A DNA stretch of 64,000 nt, taken from positions 696,232 through 760,231 of the forward strand of contig NW_022985171.1 of the NCBI RefSeq assembly GCF_010093535.1, given 5' to 3'. The stretch comes from Lindgomyces ingoldianus. Lineage: Eukaryota > Ascomycota > Dothideomycetes > Pleosporales > Lindgomycetaceae. Positions 33,640-45,030 of this stretch are shown one piece after another. Positions within the stretch are counted from its first letter, which is position 1. Every line of letters begins with the position of its first letter. The translations under genes were made by a program, and so were the position numbers. The notes below the pieces were generated by a model, which did not search any database, was not told the DNA's origin, and saw only the letters and a list, made by a program, of their open reading frames with translations.

Positions 33640-36600
33640 CTACAGTCCTCTCATGAGCTCATCAACCGTAATGGGCTTCCTCACCGCATTTGAAAACCCT
33701 TCATGAAAACTCACCCAAATCCTAGCCTCATAATTCTTCTTCTCAATCTCCTTCTTCGTCAGCTCCACCTTTTCGCCCTTACGCAGAGGTTTGACCTTGA
33801 TCACTCTGCCAAAGAAATCGCGCTTTACATCTTTACCCTCCTCTTTGTTCAACTTAGCATCTAAATCTTCTTTCTTCTTATCATCTTCAAGCGCCTCATC
33901 GTTGCCTTGCCCACCTCGACGACGCCTTGCCTCCCCATCAATTCGCACACTTTCTCGCTTCCATTCACTCTCAAGTACGCTTCGGACGGCAAACCGGACC
34001 TTCTCATCTTTCTTGCCTTCTAGCGTTTCAAAAGCTCCGAGTTGGTCGAGAGGAGGCTCCATTCGGTACACCCAACCGCCGCTGCGATTTGCAACATCTT
34101 CTAGTTCTACTCTACTTTTCTCAAAGGTAACACCTATGGCGGTCATCGCATCCACAGACCTTTTAACCAGCACTTTCTCGGATGCTTTACGGACGGAAGC
34201 TGTAGCAAATGACTTTGAACCCGAAGGCCCAGTGTTTACCAGGACGGGCTTGATGTCCGGGGAAAGCATACGGAGTGCGTATGGAAGCAGTTCGATAGCA
34301 ATTTCCTGTGGAGATCGGAAAATTCGAGTGAGGTGTAGGCTTAGAGTGGATTGCAGAGCCATGAGTTGGGCACGGCTAGCTTTCTGCTGCTCGGATGCCA
34401 TGTAACCTGCGTTCGGGCCAGAGAATGGTGATGGTTGTGCATCTGGGTCAGACATTTGGTTGGAGCTTTGAGCGCGGGGAGAAGCGAAGAGGTGGTGGAA
34501 TGCGAGTACGGATTGTGAGAGATATGGTGCGAGTTCCCATTCTTGAGAGCCATGGACGGCGGAGGAGATTGTGTCGTGAAAGTGTAGCCATTCATAGGCG
34601 GCGGTAGGCTTGGTGAGGAGAGTGTCGTCTTGGAAGGGCTTTTCGGGATAAGCTGAGAAACAGTCTGAAAAGAGTGTTAGAGGCATATCCAGGGTTAGCA
34701 AGCTGTACACATACCTGCTATAATTCGATCACAATCACCACTCGTATTGACCATTTCCCGAAGCCTATCCATTGCACGTCGCTTCCCAGCTTCAGCAACC
34801 CCAATAACCCCCTGCTTTCCTTGCCGTGCAGGCATAGGAGTCGTCTCAGCTTGCTTCGGAAAGCCTGCACCTTCACGGAAGACGCGTTCGACGATATCCT
34901 TTGTCCCACCACGTCCGAGGCTTCGAGCCGCCCCTCCCCCGTGATGAAGATCGTTGATGACGTTGTCCTCAACCCACTTCCTTGTTAATCGCATGGACTC
35001 GGATGTAGGGGGTGTGGAAGCTCGAAGTTTGCCTGCGACCCATTCGCTTACAACCATGACGCTTCGTATATCACCTTCGCCAGTACCACTGCCCGTCCCA
35101 CCTTCTTTCTTTGTGCTGACACCCCATGTGGCTTCGCACAGACGGCGAACACCATCCGAGTCGCAGGGAATGGCCTCCTTCACAAATATGTCCTGAATGC
35201 GTGAAACTACCATATTCAATGCGGGTTTCCGGATGTGGATGATTTCGGCAAAAGAGGATTGTCGAAGAGGACGCAGAGACGGATGGTAAACATCGTTGCA
35301 GATTAAAATGAGTGGTCGCATTAGCCGGAATTTGTCGCCTTTCCTCTTCTTCTTGGGTACTGTCGAATTTTGCTGTCCAACAGCCTTCGAGTTCCTTTCG
35401 TCAAGGGTGATGAGATCAATCAACGCTTTGACGAAGCCGCCTTCACCAGATCCCCCGCTACCGCTTACAACACCATCCACCTCGTCGACGACAACGCAGA
35501 CCGGCTTTCCCGCTTTCCGGACCTTTCCATTTGCTGTGGTAGTGTTCACACCTCGAACATTCTCAGTTCCCACCATGTCACGTATTCGGCCCTTCACAAC
35601 GTCGCGACTTCGTTCATCAGAAGCATTGATTTCCTGGACCTCATAGCCGGCTTGTCGTGCACATACGTGAGCTAATGTAGTTTTTCCAAGCCCAGGAGGG
35701 CCAGTCAACAGAAGGACTTTGCGATGTTTCTGCTCTACCCCGTCGTCTTCCGCTTTCCTCGAGCTCTTTTGTTTGGCCTTCCCGGATCCTGGGAAAACGA
35801 TTGGATCCCAGCCTTTGAGCCAGCGCAATACTGAGCGATGAGTTCGTTCGTCGCCAACAAGATCGGTAAACTTCTTTGCGCGATACTTTTCTGTCCACAT
35901 TAAGGTTCGGCTGCTTTTTATGGGCTGTCCTTCCGCAGTTGACTCGATCGAAGGCTGCGGGTTGTCCTCGCTCACTGCATTCTGAGTTAGAGCTTTGCTC
36001 TTGTCCAAGGCTTTCGCATCGTCGATCAATCGATGAATGTCAATGCCGTAAAAGCTCCTTTTTGCTCGTCCCTCCACTGTCTCAGAGCGCGACGCGATCA
36101 ACTGCTCGTATGGTATGGCCACTGGGGAGAACTTCTTTGGAATGTAGAAACATTTTCCCGCTGCGATCTTGGCAGTAAGTCCTTGTTTTGGCAGAGACGA
36201 CGGTGTGGTTTCGCCGGCGACAGGAGCCAGTTTCTGTGGGGAGGGAGAATTGAAGTAGGCATTAAGATGGTCAACCGGTACATCTTCAGGATCTAGTATC
36301 GACTCATCTTGACTCGCAGGTGGCGTGTACTCCGTGGTCGGATTTGGTATGGGTAGCAGATCTTTAATGCTGCTGATTGCTCTCCTCTTGTTCGCGGCCT
36401 CTTTCAACACAGCACGATCATCCTCATCGTCGGAATCATCAACAAATCCTCCATAAGTATGGGCAGGCTGATTGACATGTACATCCTTCAGGGGGCTCCT
36501 CTCTGGGTCAGCTCGCTTCCTTTTCTTTGGCGAAGACAGCAGCGGCGAGGAACTCGGAGGGTATGCAACTGGAGAGGAAGTCAATGGCATGTTGATGTTG

Positions 36601-36976
36601 GGTGGCGAGGATGGAAGAAATATGTCGCCTAGAGTGGGTCCAGTAGGGAACCGTTTGATTGGAGAGGCCTTCTGATTCCTGAGGGGGGTATCTGGGGAAA
36701 ATTAGCTCCAACCTACGTCGACGCCGGACACGTCTAGATACCAATAGAGTAGTCCTCTTCGCTCCTGAATACCTCAGCAGTATTCCACGCTCTATGCTGA
36801 ATAACAATGCCTTGTTTGTTCTTTTCGATTTTGTCGTTGTCGATGCACTGTTGCAATGCTTCAAGATCGTCGGAAACGGAGAGCGACAGAGGCGCGTCTT
36901 GAGAGCATTCAAACTCAGAATGGAGGTGGATTGCGGGATCGAATGATGTAGGTAATTGGGGTGAGTATGTACTCAT
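33640..36976 (-). CDS. ctf18: Ctf18, large subunit of the alternative clamp loader Ctf18-RFC
   Basis: Three exons (36742-36976, 34715-36691, 33640-34664) give 1,078 residues. Seen: TLMWTEKYRAKKFTDLVGD before the AAA+ core, Walker A GPPGLGKTT near residues 408-416, a VVVDEVDG Walker B near 480, the EINASDERS block and the LILICNDVY sensor region. The C-terminus ends with ARIWVSFHEGFSNAVRKPI, the conserved tail by which Ctf18 binds Ctf8 and Dcc1. Known: with Rfc2-5 this complex loads PCNA and supports sister-chromatid cohesion and checkpoint signalling in the nucleus. Both splices restore frame and family sequence. The N-terminal part is low-complexity and charged, as in other fungal orthologs. 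The start is 182 bp from the divergent HET-domain gene, so the two share a short promoter region. Confidence 0.93.
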
Positions 36977-37158
36977 CGAGTCACTGCGATCCCGGAAGTT
37001 GTACCATTGGCATTGTGTGAGTGAAGGTCTCGCTACCTTGAGTGTTGAGGATGGACGCGTCGAAGATAACGCGAGAGCGCGATGCCAGCTAGCCGAATTA
37101 GGCTAAACGCGGCCGAACGTCCGTCCAGCTGTCGTTGCTCCTCCACCCCTCAGTCGAT

Positions 37159-39540
37159 ATGCCCATTCGCATTCGCACACCAGCGCCGGGTGTGTTCGCG
37201 GCCAGTTACCACTATCCTACTGGCAAGGGTGAATTCGACAGTGAAACTTTCCCGTGGTTGAATCCCTCAGACTCGAGTTCACCAAGACTCTGCCACATCT
37301 GTTCCCGTCTCAATTTTTCATGGCTCTACTCTCAGTCTCTATACGAATATAACGCTTCAGATGGTTCCGCTACATCTCCACTCTCGGACGGGATTCGCCT
37401 CGGCCTATTCGCAGACATCGCCGGTCGCTTGTTCTGCTCGTTCTGTCAGCTCATCGTTCATGCTATGAAAAATGTAGCGGACATCGATATGCTGAATGAA
37501 TTCGACGAGTGGCATAGTCGTGATATCTATATTATGAACTATGCGTACAGCAAATCAGGGTTAGCAATAAGCCCTGAGTCCAAAAAGGCAGGTTCCAAGG
37601 AAACAGAATACGCCATGCGACTTGGGGTATGGCTCAAGCATATCAAGGATGATGAGACAATCATGCATTTTGGAAGGCGAAGTGTCATGATTCAGCGTGT
37701 ATGCGACGATTCCGCTAAACCCATCATGTACGGTGGCCTGCCTTTGGCCCTGGATACGCCAAGTCAAATTCAGACCATAAATCGGTGGATTCGCCCGTGC
37801 TTAGAGGACACTCGCCCGACAGCGCTGACCTCTCGCCACGATATGAAGGCGTTGCGCCTGATTGACACCCAAAAATCATGTATTGTCGGTCCATTCCAAG
37901 GTGAAAGATATGTCGCGCTCAGTTATACATGGGGAAAGATAGATCCGTTGGTCTTAAAAAGAGATAATGAAGTGATACTCCGTCAAGAAGGGGCCTTCGT
38001 TGCTCTGAAAGAAAAAGTACCGACAACCATTCAAGACGCCATTTCCCTGTGCCGCATGCTTGGAGAACAGTACTTGTGGGTTGACAGTTTGTGCATTATG
38101 CAGGACACTGTCGATAAACACGACCAGATCCAGCAGATGGATCGAATCTACCGGAATGCAGCCCTTACAATCGTTGCCGCGGCTGGACGGGACGCTAATG
38201 CCGGATTACCTGGCATTTCCAGTCTCCGCGATGTACGACAACGCATTGTTGATATTAATGGTTTGCGTCTAGCCAATCTACTGCCATACTTGAGCAATGC
38301 AGTCGTTGCCTCGGTCTGGGAAACTCGAGGCTGGACATTTCAAGAGAGTGCTCTATCACTGCGGAAACTCATGTTTACTCCGGCTCAAGTATATTACCAC
38401 TGTCAGCACGGAGACTGCAGCGAGGACGTGCACGGCGATCTTCACAGCAGCCTGCGGCTTGCACCTGGCGGTAGCAGTATCCCAATGCGCCTCAATATTG
38501 ACAATGTGTCCAACTGGACGATATATAGGAACATTGTTGCCAAGTACTGCACTCGAGAGTTATCGTACGAATCTGATGCGATAAACGCCTTCAGTGGGAT
38601 TGCAGCCTTTCTCAGTGAGTCCATCTTTGCCGGATGCTCACTAGTCATGGGCATTCCTGTTTGCAGCTTGGAAGTTGGGCTAATGTGGCAACCAACTTCG
38701 AGACTTCGCCGTCGCTCTAGTGCAATGTTCCCGTCCTGGTCTTGGGTGGGCTGGTCAGGCTCGACTGAGTATTCCGACGTAATCGATTGCGACAATCTTT
38801 TTGAAAGGAACATAAGCCGCGTCACTTGGAAAAACCTCAGCTCCAAACCGGAACCTGATCAAAATATTATGACCTGTATGCCCCCAGAGACTTGGGTTGG
38901 ATGGAATAAATGGACTCGCATGGTAGATAGTGACATGGATGAAGTATACTACATCCATGAAGACCTCCCTGCTTCGCGTTGGTTTGCCCACCCCATAGAA
39001 CGACGCCAGTGGCCAACAAACTACACAAATCCACGTTTACAGCTGACTGCCGATGTAGCGAGGCTCAAAATTACGGGTAAGCATGCCGATTTATGGTTCA
39101 AAAGTGAAGAGTGCGAGGAAGGGAACCACCAAGTTTGTCGACTTCAAGTCTTCGACCAGAACAACCGTAAAGCTGGGATAGTCGTCATGGATGGTGCGAC
39201 CTTCGAAGAAACGAATTTCGACACACAGCCGCTTTTCTACTTTATCAAAATATCGCAGACAACGCTTACCCTAGGCCGTGATGATCCAGCCTGGAATGTT
39301 GAAACAAAAAAGTTCACTGGGAAGCCCGGCGAGCAGGCAATCAACCCCCAGCCTCCCTTTGATCTTGAAGAGGAGGAGTTTGATCAGACTATCTACGATC
39401 GGAATATCTGCTGGTGTTTATACAACGTGTTGGTCGTGCGGTTTGACGGAGATGTTGCATATCGTATTGCTGTGGGTCAGGTCCATATCAGTGCCTTCGA
39501 TAGTGCAGAACCGAAACAGATGGGTTTATGGCTTGGATGA
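37159..39540 (+). CDS. HET-domain (heterokaryon incompatibility) protein
   Basis: A single exon of 793 residues from the first in-frame ATG. The HET domain lies at about residues 250-395 and shows its three blocks: YVALSYTWGK, then YLWVDSLCIMQD, and WETRGWTFQE. The N-terminal part has paired cysteines (CHIC, CSFC), which may bind metal. After the domain come MFPSWSWVGWSG and a variable C-terminal part, as in the common class of this family. Known: HET proteins trigger growth arrest or cell death upon non-self recognition between fungal strains, and many are involved in other defence. Whether this one is active cannot be told. It is divergent from Ctf18 and followed after 160 bp by a same-strand Hsp70-like gene, which could be a functional partner. 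Confidence 0.93.
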   Translation: MPIRIRTPAPGVFAASYHYPTGKGEFDSETFPWLNPSDSSSPRLCHICSRLNFSWLYSQSLYEYNASDGSATSPLSDGIRLGLFADIAGRLFCSFCQLIVHAMKNVADIDMLNEFDEWHSRDIYIMNYAYSKSGLAISPESKKAGSKETEYAMRLGVWLKHIKDDETIMHFGRRSVMIQRVCDDSAKPIMYGGLPLALDTPSQIQTINRWIRPCLEDTRPTALTSRHDMKALRLIDTQKSCIVGPFQGERYVALSYTWGKIDPLVLKRDNEVILRQEGAFVALKEKVPTTIQDAISLCRMLGEQYLWVDSLCIMQDTVDKHDQIQQMDRIYRNAALTIVAAAGRDANAGLPGISSLRDVRQRIVDINGLRLANLLPYLSNAVVASVWETRGWTFQESALSLRKLMFTPAQVYYHCQHGDCSEDVHGDLHSSLRLAPGGSSIPMRLNIDNVSNWTIYRNIVAKYCTRELSYESDAINAFSGIAAFLSESIFAGCSLVMGIPVCSLEVGLMWQPTSRLRRRSSAMFPSWSWVGWSGSTEYSDVIDCDNLFERNISRVTWKNLSSKPEPDQNIMTCMPPETWVGWNKWTRMVDSDMDEVYYIHEDLPASRWFAHPIERRQWPTNYTNPRLQLTADVARLKITGKHADLWFKSEECEEGNHQVCRLQVFDQNNRKAGIVVMDGATFEETNFDTQPLFYFIKISQTTLTLGRDDPAWNVETKKFTGKPGEQAINPQPPFDLEEEEFDQTIYDRNICWCLYNVLVVRFDGDVAYRIAVGQVHISAFDSAEPKQMGLWLG

Positions 39541-39700
39541 CTTCGCTTAGAATTTGTGCTCTTCTTTTGTTATGGTTATCGCTTGTTTCCAGATCAAGTT
39601 AGTTCGCCAAGATGCTCCGTGCTTCGCTCCTTTCCCGGATCCTTAAGATCAGACGGCGACTAAAACTCCAACCTTTAACATGCTGTAAAACATCCTCAAT

Positions 39701-41161
39701 ATGGTACTTGTGTGGTATCAAATTTTTGCGGTTGCCATTAGCGTACCCAATCTTTCCATGGCAGCGCGGTCACCGCCTCCATGCGGCCCAAAGACCGGCA
39801 TTCTGTGCCATGAGCCTCAGCCAATCGGAATCGATATTGGGATGGACTACATGTGTGTCTTCCGCATATTCTCTCGTACCCACACTCACTCTGTCAGACA
39901 TGCCGTCTACGCCCGCGATGCCTTAAATTTTACGCTCATTGGTAGAGTGCAGACTGGATCCGAGCTCCTTGCCCACATGGTGATTATGCTAAATAACCGA
40001 GATGCGAAACAGAAGTATTTCGAAGAGCATGGGGAGATCCGGAGGCAGCAAGCAATAGACGCCTTCGCAAAAGAGCTTCGAAGAGTGAAAGAGATGGCGT
40101 TTCAGGACCACAACATCACGATCAATTCCGCTGTCATCGCAAGGCCTCATTGGATGTTCAATGAATACGGCTGGCTTCTCGATGATGCCGTTACCCAGGC
40201 CGAAATTGAGTGGAGAGAGTCAGGGGAGGCTCGTGGGAATTTCGCTATTCTTACGGTTCCTCCTGAGAAGAAAGGTCGCGCCCTAGTGCTTGAGCATAGC
40301 CATTGGCAGTTCACTATTCGCGAGTATGATCTCGACCGTCACTCTGAGACTTGGTCGATGGATGGAGATTTCCTGCACAACCTCAGTGGTCAATCCGCCG
40401 TCTCGCGAATATTTTCCATCCTTCGCGACAAAGTGCAAAGCTCTAGTGGACAGGTAAAAGGTAACCCAGAGGCGAGAGATATCGATTTAATGGCATGGAA
40501 AATCATGGTCGCAAGACAAGAAATACTCCGAATTTTATGCCACAATCCTAACGCGCCTATACAACGAATGATTGATTTGTCTGCTGTGTTCACAGAAGAG
40601 ACTCGAGTTTCTCTCACGGCGAGTGATGTTAAATTGGTGGAGCATACGATGATTGAGGAGTTTGTGGGCGTTCTTGAAGGGTGTGTAACAAAGCAAGATC
40701 TAGTTTGGGACTATTATGAAGGCAAGAACCTACTTTTCCAATCGTCTTCACACTCTAAAAAGGGTTATGCAGCACAACCATACTTCAACGCGCTCGAATT
40801 TGAAGCATCCCACTACATCGAGAGGAAAACTGTCTTGGACGAGTTTCGGCACTCAACTCTCCCTCCCTGGCCCGTCAAATCATGGTACAAGCCCTTCAGC
40901 AAGATCATTATCATTGGTTGTTCGCAGGATATACCGCGTATTGAAGCCGCTTTGAATCGGCTTTCACCACTTCTCTTACCCCAAGAAGCGGTGCGCCAAC
41001 TTTTTCCGCCGTGTGAAGTTGTCGCACGAGGCGCGGCTGTGAAAGCACTAAGGTTTATTGAGATGGACGCGAAGTTGAAAAGAGCATCAGAGACAGCCGA
41101 CTGGAGCGACCCGGAGTTGAGGAAGCTCCTTGAAGCGCGTATACCCTCGGGATATTGGTAG
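39701..41161 (+). CDS. Degenerate Hsp70/actin-fold protein
   Basis: An intronless frame of 486 residues starting at ATG 39701. Near residue 42 is IGIDIGMDYMCVF, similar to the first phosphate loop of actin-fold ATPases. Near the C-terminus KIIIIGCSQDIPRIEAAL resembles the adenosine loop, and VVARGAAVKALRFIE resembles the last conserved Hsp70-like block (a GAA motif). The intervening region is diverged. The typical DLGGGT-like second phosphate loop is not obvious, so ATPase activity is doubtful. The first 20 residues are hydrophobic and could be a weak signal or anchor. Known: fungi carry many such Hsp70-like proteins of unknown role. Inferred: works with the HET gene 160 bp upstream, on the basis of position only. 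Confidence 0.6.
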   Translation: MVLVWYQIFAVAISVPNLSMAARSPPPCGPKTGILCHEPQPIGIDIGMDYMCVFRIFSRTHTHSVRHAVYARDALNFTLIGRVQTGSELLAHMVIMLNNRDAKQKYFEEHGEIRRQQAIDAFAKELRRVKEMAFQDHNITINSAVIARPHWMFNEYGWLLDDAVTQAEIEWRESGEARGNFAILTVPPEKKGRALVLEHSHWQFTIREYDLDRHSETWSMDGDFLHNLSGQSAVSRIFSILRDKVQSSSGQVKGNPEARDIDLMAWKIMVARQEILRILCHNPNAPIQRMIDLSAVFTEETRVSLTASDVKLVEHTMIEEFVGVLEGCVTKQDLVWDYYEGKNLLFQSSSHSKKGYAAQPYFNALEFEASHYIERKTVLDEFRHSTLPPWPVKSWYKPFSKIIIIGCSQDIPRIEAALNRLSPLLLPQEAVRQLFPPCEVVARGAAVKALRFIEMDAKLKRASETADWSDPELRKLLEARIPSGYW

Positions 41162-41496
41162 TTCTTTCCGCCGGTGGAGGGCAGACACGATTTCATTCCT
41201 GGCCAGGGGCCACTTGCTAACTCAAAATGCAAAATATCAGCGCTGTCAGGGGAGAGCTAGAGTGGACTCAAAATCCATAGTGAAAGCTTTATATCCCAAC
41301 ACAAGCCCACCAGCTCATAATATCGAGGAAGGTAGCCATTTCAACCTTTGCTGCTCACTTGTTCGATTGGCTCTCTATTCTCTTAAAAACTTAGGAATAT
41401 ATACCAAAATATCAGATGTATACAACCTAGAAAGCAATTATACTATAAAAGAAGCCGATTTTCTCACAGCAAGCCTCGTCTCGCAAGGTATGCCAT
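41162..41496. other. Convergent intergenic region
   Basis: AT-rich 3' flank of two converging genes. No gene. Confidence 0.5.
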
Positions 41497-44400
41497 CTAC
41501 CGCCCCAAATCCTCCCTCCGATACATACTCGGATACCCGATCCGAATCTCCTCGCCACTCGCACTCGGCCTCGGTCTCGAAAAACTCTGATACCTTGAAA
41601 AACTCCCGCTATCGCGCTCCTCTTCCCCACTCTTCCTCGGCTGAGCATATCCTGGATACAACCCACTATTCCTCTCTCTCTCCCTCCTGTCATCCCACTC
41701 CTCACTCCGCCGCGGCTGGTACGCAACATACTTTTCCAACTCCCCACCCCTATCCCGCTCATCCACGGGAATCTCCCTCTCAAACCCCAATTTCTCATCA
41801 TAAACCCTCCTCGTCGGACTAAACGGATTCTGCACAGGATCATGGAACGGATCCGACATACTACGCTCATCGGGTGTCGCATCGCCAAATTTCCGCACAT
41901 TGCTTGGCCACCCGATCTTCGAGTCTTCGCGACCCGACAGTTCTTCCGTGTTGCGAGTCAGGTGTTGTGGGCGTGTGGCGGCAGCACCAGAAGAGCGGTA
42001 GGCGAAGGTTTGAAAAGTCGAGCTGCGCTTGATGCTACCGTCCATGGCGCTAACATTGCCACTACCACTACGAGATTCGAGGACAGTGGATGGAGAAGGG
42101 GAGGGCGATGGAGACCGGGCGATACGTTGTTCGAACCACACGCGAAGACCTACGAGGCTCATAGCGCCGACCTGCGCGAATAGCAACGCCATGGCGGCGC
42201 CCACGACCACTGGGGCGGTTAGGATGGCGTCGACGACGCAGAGAGATATACTGCGGAGTTCGGAGAATCCGAGGATCCAGGCTAGCGTACTAAATTGGAG
42301 GAGGAATTGAACAAGGATGGTGGGTATGACGTGGATTCTCGCCGGGGATTTGAGGGTCATGAGGAGGGATTTAAAGGCAAATGATGAGGAGGGGAGAGGG
42401 ATTGTGGTGTTTAGGCGACGGATGCTAAGGATGGCTGTTGGGGGAATGAGGAGGAAGGTTAGGAGGCCGAAGATCTGGATTGGTTAGTATGATGTTTTAT
42501 GGGCTTCATGTGGATAGGAGATACGTAGGACATACCCCATGAGCAGTTTGGAAATGCATCGCCTTCCCCATTCCTACGATGCCAAAAATCAGTCCAGAAA
42601 CCGATGTTGGAAGGAATAAGCCGAGTAGAATCCGCTTCCGCCATTTCCTGTTATTGGTCTCATTAAAAGGATGGTTGATCAAAACCGAAAGACGAAGGAT
42701 AGCACCAAAGGCGAGATAAACGGGGAGGGCATAAAAGAAAGCGAATGTTGATAGTGCGACTAGAAAGGGTCAGCCCAATTCCCGTCATTCCTTACAAGTC
42801 CCCTAGCGAGGATCGCACTTACTATGTAGTGCAGTGACAACTGCAAAGGGAACAAGCGCCATCTCATTAATCTTGACCTGCGAATTCTGGATCTTGATCT
42901 CAAACCTGTTGCCCTCGGAAGTAATAACGATTGGCTCCTTCGGCAGCGCATCAAGCGTTCTGTTATCCAAAGGTACCGGATTCTTTAGATTGATTTTAAG
43001 AGTGCCGCTATTGATCAATCCGAGTCCAATAGCTGCAATACCCCCGAAGCCTTGACACGTGATGGCATTCGTGCCAGCTTGTGCGAGGGAAGATAGCATG
43101 TTGGAGCTTATTGCAAGAGATTCCGAATCCGCACGGCGGTTCAATGAATGATACGGTACTGCAATGTGTGAGTGTGTCAATCTGGAATGGATGTGTGGTA
43201 GTCTTACCTACTCCAACTTCCCGAATCTCAACACTTCTCTTCTTTGGCGAAGGCTTCGTCGAGTTCGTGATCAAGTTACTAATCAACAATGTCCCCTCTC
43301 CAGCCAACCCTCTTCCAAAAGCAACAGCGGCTCCTCCAACCGAATCATTGAAATTCGTGCTCCCCATCGAAGGCATGTTCATCGCCTGCTCCAGCGAGAA
43401 GTTCCCGCTGAGAACATTTTGGATGCCACCAACCATAGACACCGCATTAACTCCTCCTTCAATCAACCCTCTTGCAAGACCCTCGGCAACCTTCGAGGCC
43501 TGCAAATTGTTGGTCAGACCGTTTGCGCTGGAAGTCAGGTTCGCGAGCGCTTTAGTCGCGGTTCCATTGGCGAGGAAGCTAGAAACTAGCCCCTTCGAGA
43601 ATTGTTCGACGATCATTTCTGTAGATTGATTCATACTGGAATTCGCCGGCATAACGCCCAATCCCGGATCTTGCTGGAGCCCAAGACCAATCGCTGCACC
43701 CTCGCCAATTCCCTTTCCAGCTCCAGAAGCAATGGGAATGATCATGCCTAAGATATCAACATTCCCGAAGCCATTGCTTGCTCCGGGTGCAATAGAATTG
43801 AGGACTTGAGTGAGATTGGAAGACTGGATGAAGGATTGGCTCAGCCCGCGGCTGAAGTCTCCAACGGTTTGTGGGATGTTGATTTGGTTTGGGTCGGATT
43901 GCCGCTTTGCCTTGGGATTGGGCTGTGATTTTGAGAGGCCGAGTCCAGCGCTTGCTCCCTCTCCGAGGCCTTGACCTGCAGCTGCAGCTATTTGGGGGAG
44001 TTGCGCTGCTAATTGACCGCCATTAGCACCGGCTTGGTTGAATAGCTTCTGCAAATCGATGCTACTGGCAATCGGTTGCGAAACTCCCAATCCAAGATTC
44101 CCAGCAATAGCCATGATATCAGTTCCATTACTTGGTTGAAACTGCGTGGTCGTTAACTTCAGTCCGCTTGCACTACCTTGACCAATGCCCTGGGCGAGTG
44201 AAAACGCTGCCATGCCAATTTGGGTGCCACTCGTGACGTTTGAGAGCGAGGGGGTGAGTTGAGCAGTAAGCCCATTTCCCAAGTTCTGTGCCACCTGGTT
44301 GATGCCGGTGGCTTGGGCATTGAACGTCGCAGCGACACGTGTAGCAATGGCTTGGTTTTGCTGCATATCACTGAGATTAAGGCCTGATGCTGTTCCCATA

Positions 44401-45030
44401 CTATGAGGATGTTAGCGCAGCATGCTAGAAAGGGAAGTGAACGAACCCAAGACCAATGCCGAGGAAGAGCGCCGGTGTCCCAAGACTACCAATAAGTGAG
44501 TCCCCAAGCGATGAAATTCCTTGCTGTAGAAGTCCACCTAATCCACCCGTGTCGTTTCCACCCCCAAGACCTAGTGCATTCCCAAGTCCAGCCAGCGCAC
44601 CTCCTCCACCCTGTCCTTGCTGTCCACTTGGTTTCGCGCCACCACCTGTGATCATATTCCCCAGATCCTCAAGAACTCCTCTTTTCTTTTTCTCCGGCTT
44701 TGCCTCTCGTAGTCGAGAAAGTTGCTGGGTAAGGTCCTTCGCAAAGGTCTTCAAGCCCTCCGAATCATATTGATCACCTAAACTCGATGACATATACACC
44801 AACCGATCTGCCAATCCAAGCAATGCGCCATGCAACCGTACATCTTGATACAGGGCGTCGAGAGTATCGGGAGAAAGAACGTTACGCAGCGCGTCCTGGC
44901 GCTGGTACTGAGCTTGAAGGCTCACGGAGCCCCATTCCTGATACCAAGTCGCAATTAAACCAATCAGCAGAAACGAAACAGCGAAAATAGCGAGCGGCAA
45001 GGTATACCATCTCGAATTTGCAGAAAACAT
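41497..45030 (-). CDS. Large membrane protein: tandem Gly-rich repeats plus b561-like C-terminal domain
   Basis: Five exons (44447-45030, 43208-44400, 42823-43158, 42536-42759, 41497-42474) sum to 1,104 residues, and all four splices keep frame. The N-terminus has one hydrophobic helix (LPLAIFAVSFLLIGLIATW). A long middle region of about 550 residues then contains about five diverged copies of a 65-75 residue unit, each ending in a glycine-zipper such as GKGIGEGAAIGLGL or GQGLGEGASAGLGL. Asn-X-Ser/Thr sites are frequent, so this region probably faces outside or the ER lumen. The C-terminal membrane domain has about six helices, with HFQTAHGIFGLLTF resembling the histidine-containing core of cytochrome b561 proteins. 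A basic, Ser-rich cytoplasmic tail ends it. I do not recognise a described family for the whole. Haem binding and electron transfer are possible but unproven. Confidence 0.75.

Noticed and set aside
33791..34405. 204-codon plus-strand frame opposite Ctf18
   Set aside because: It is the antisense of the conserved Ctf18 C-terminal region, and its Ser/Leu-rich composition is an artefact.
43081..43629. 182-codon plus-strand frame opposite the repeat-rich membrane gene
   Set aside because: It is antisense of the glycine-rich repeats, which are supported by consistent exon phases.
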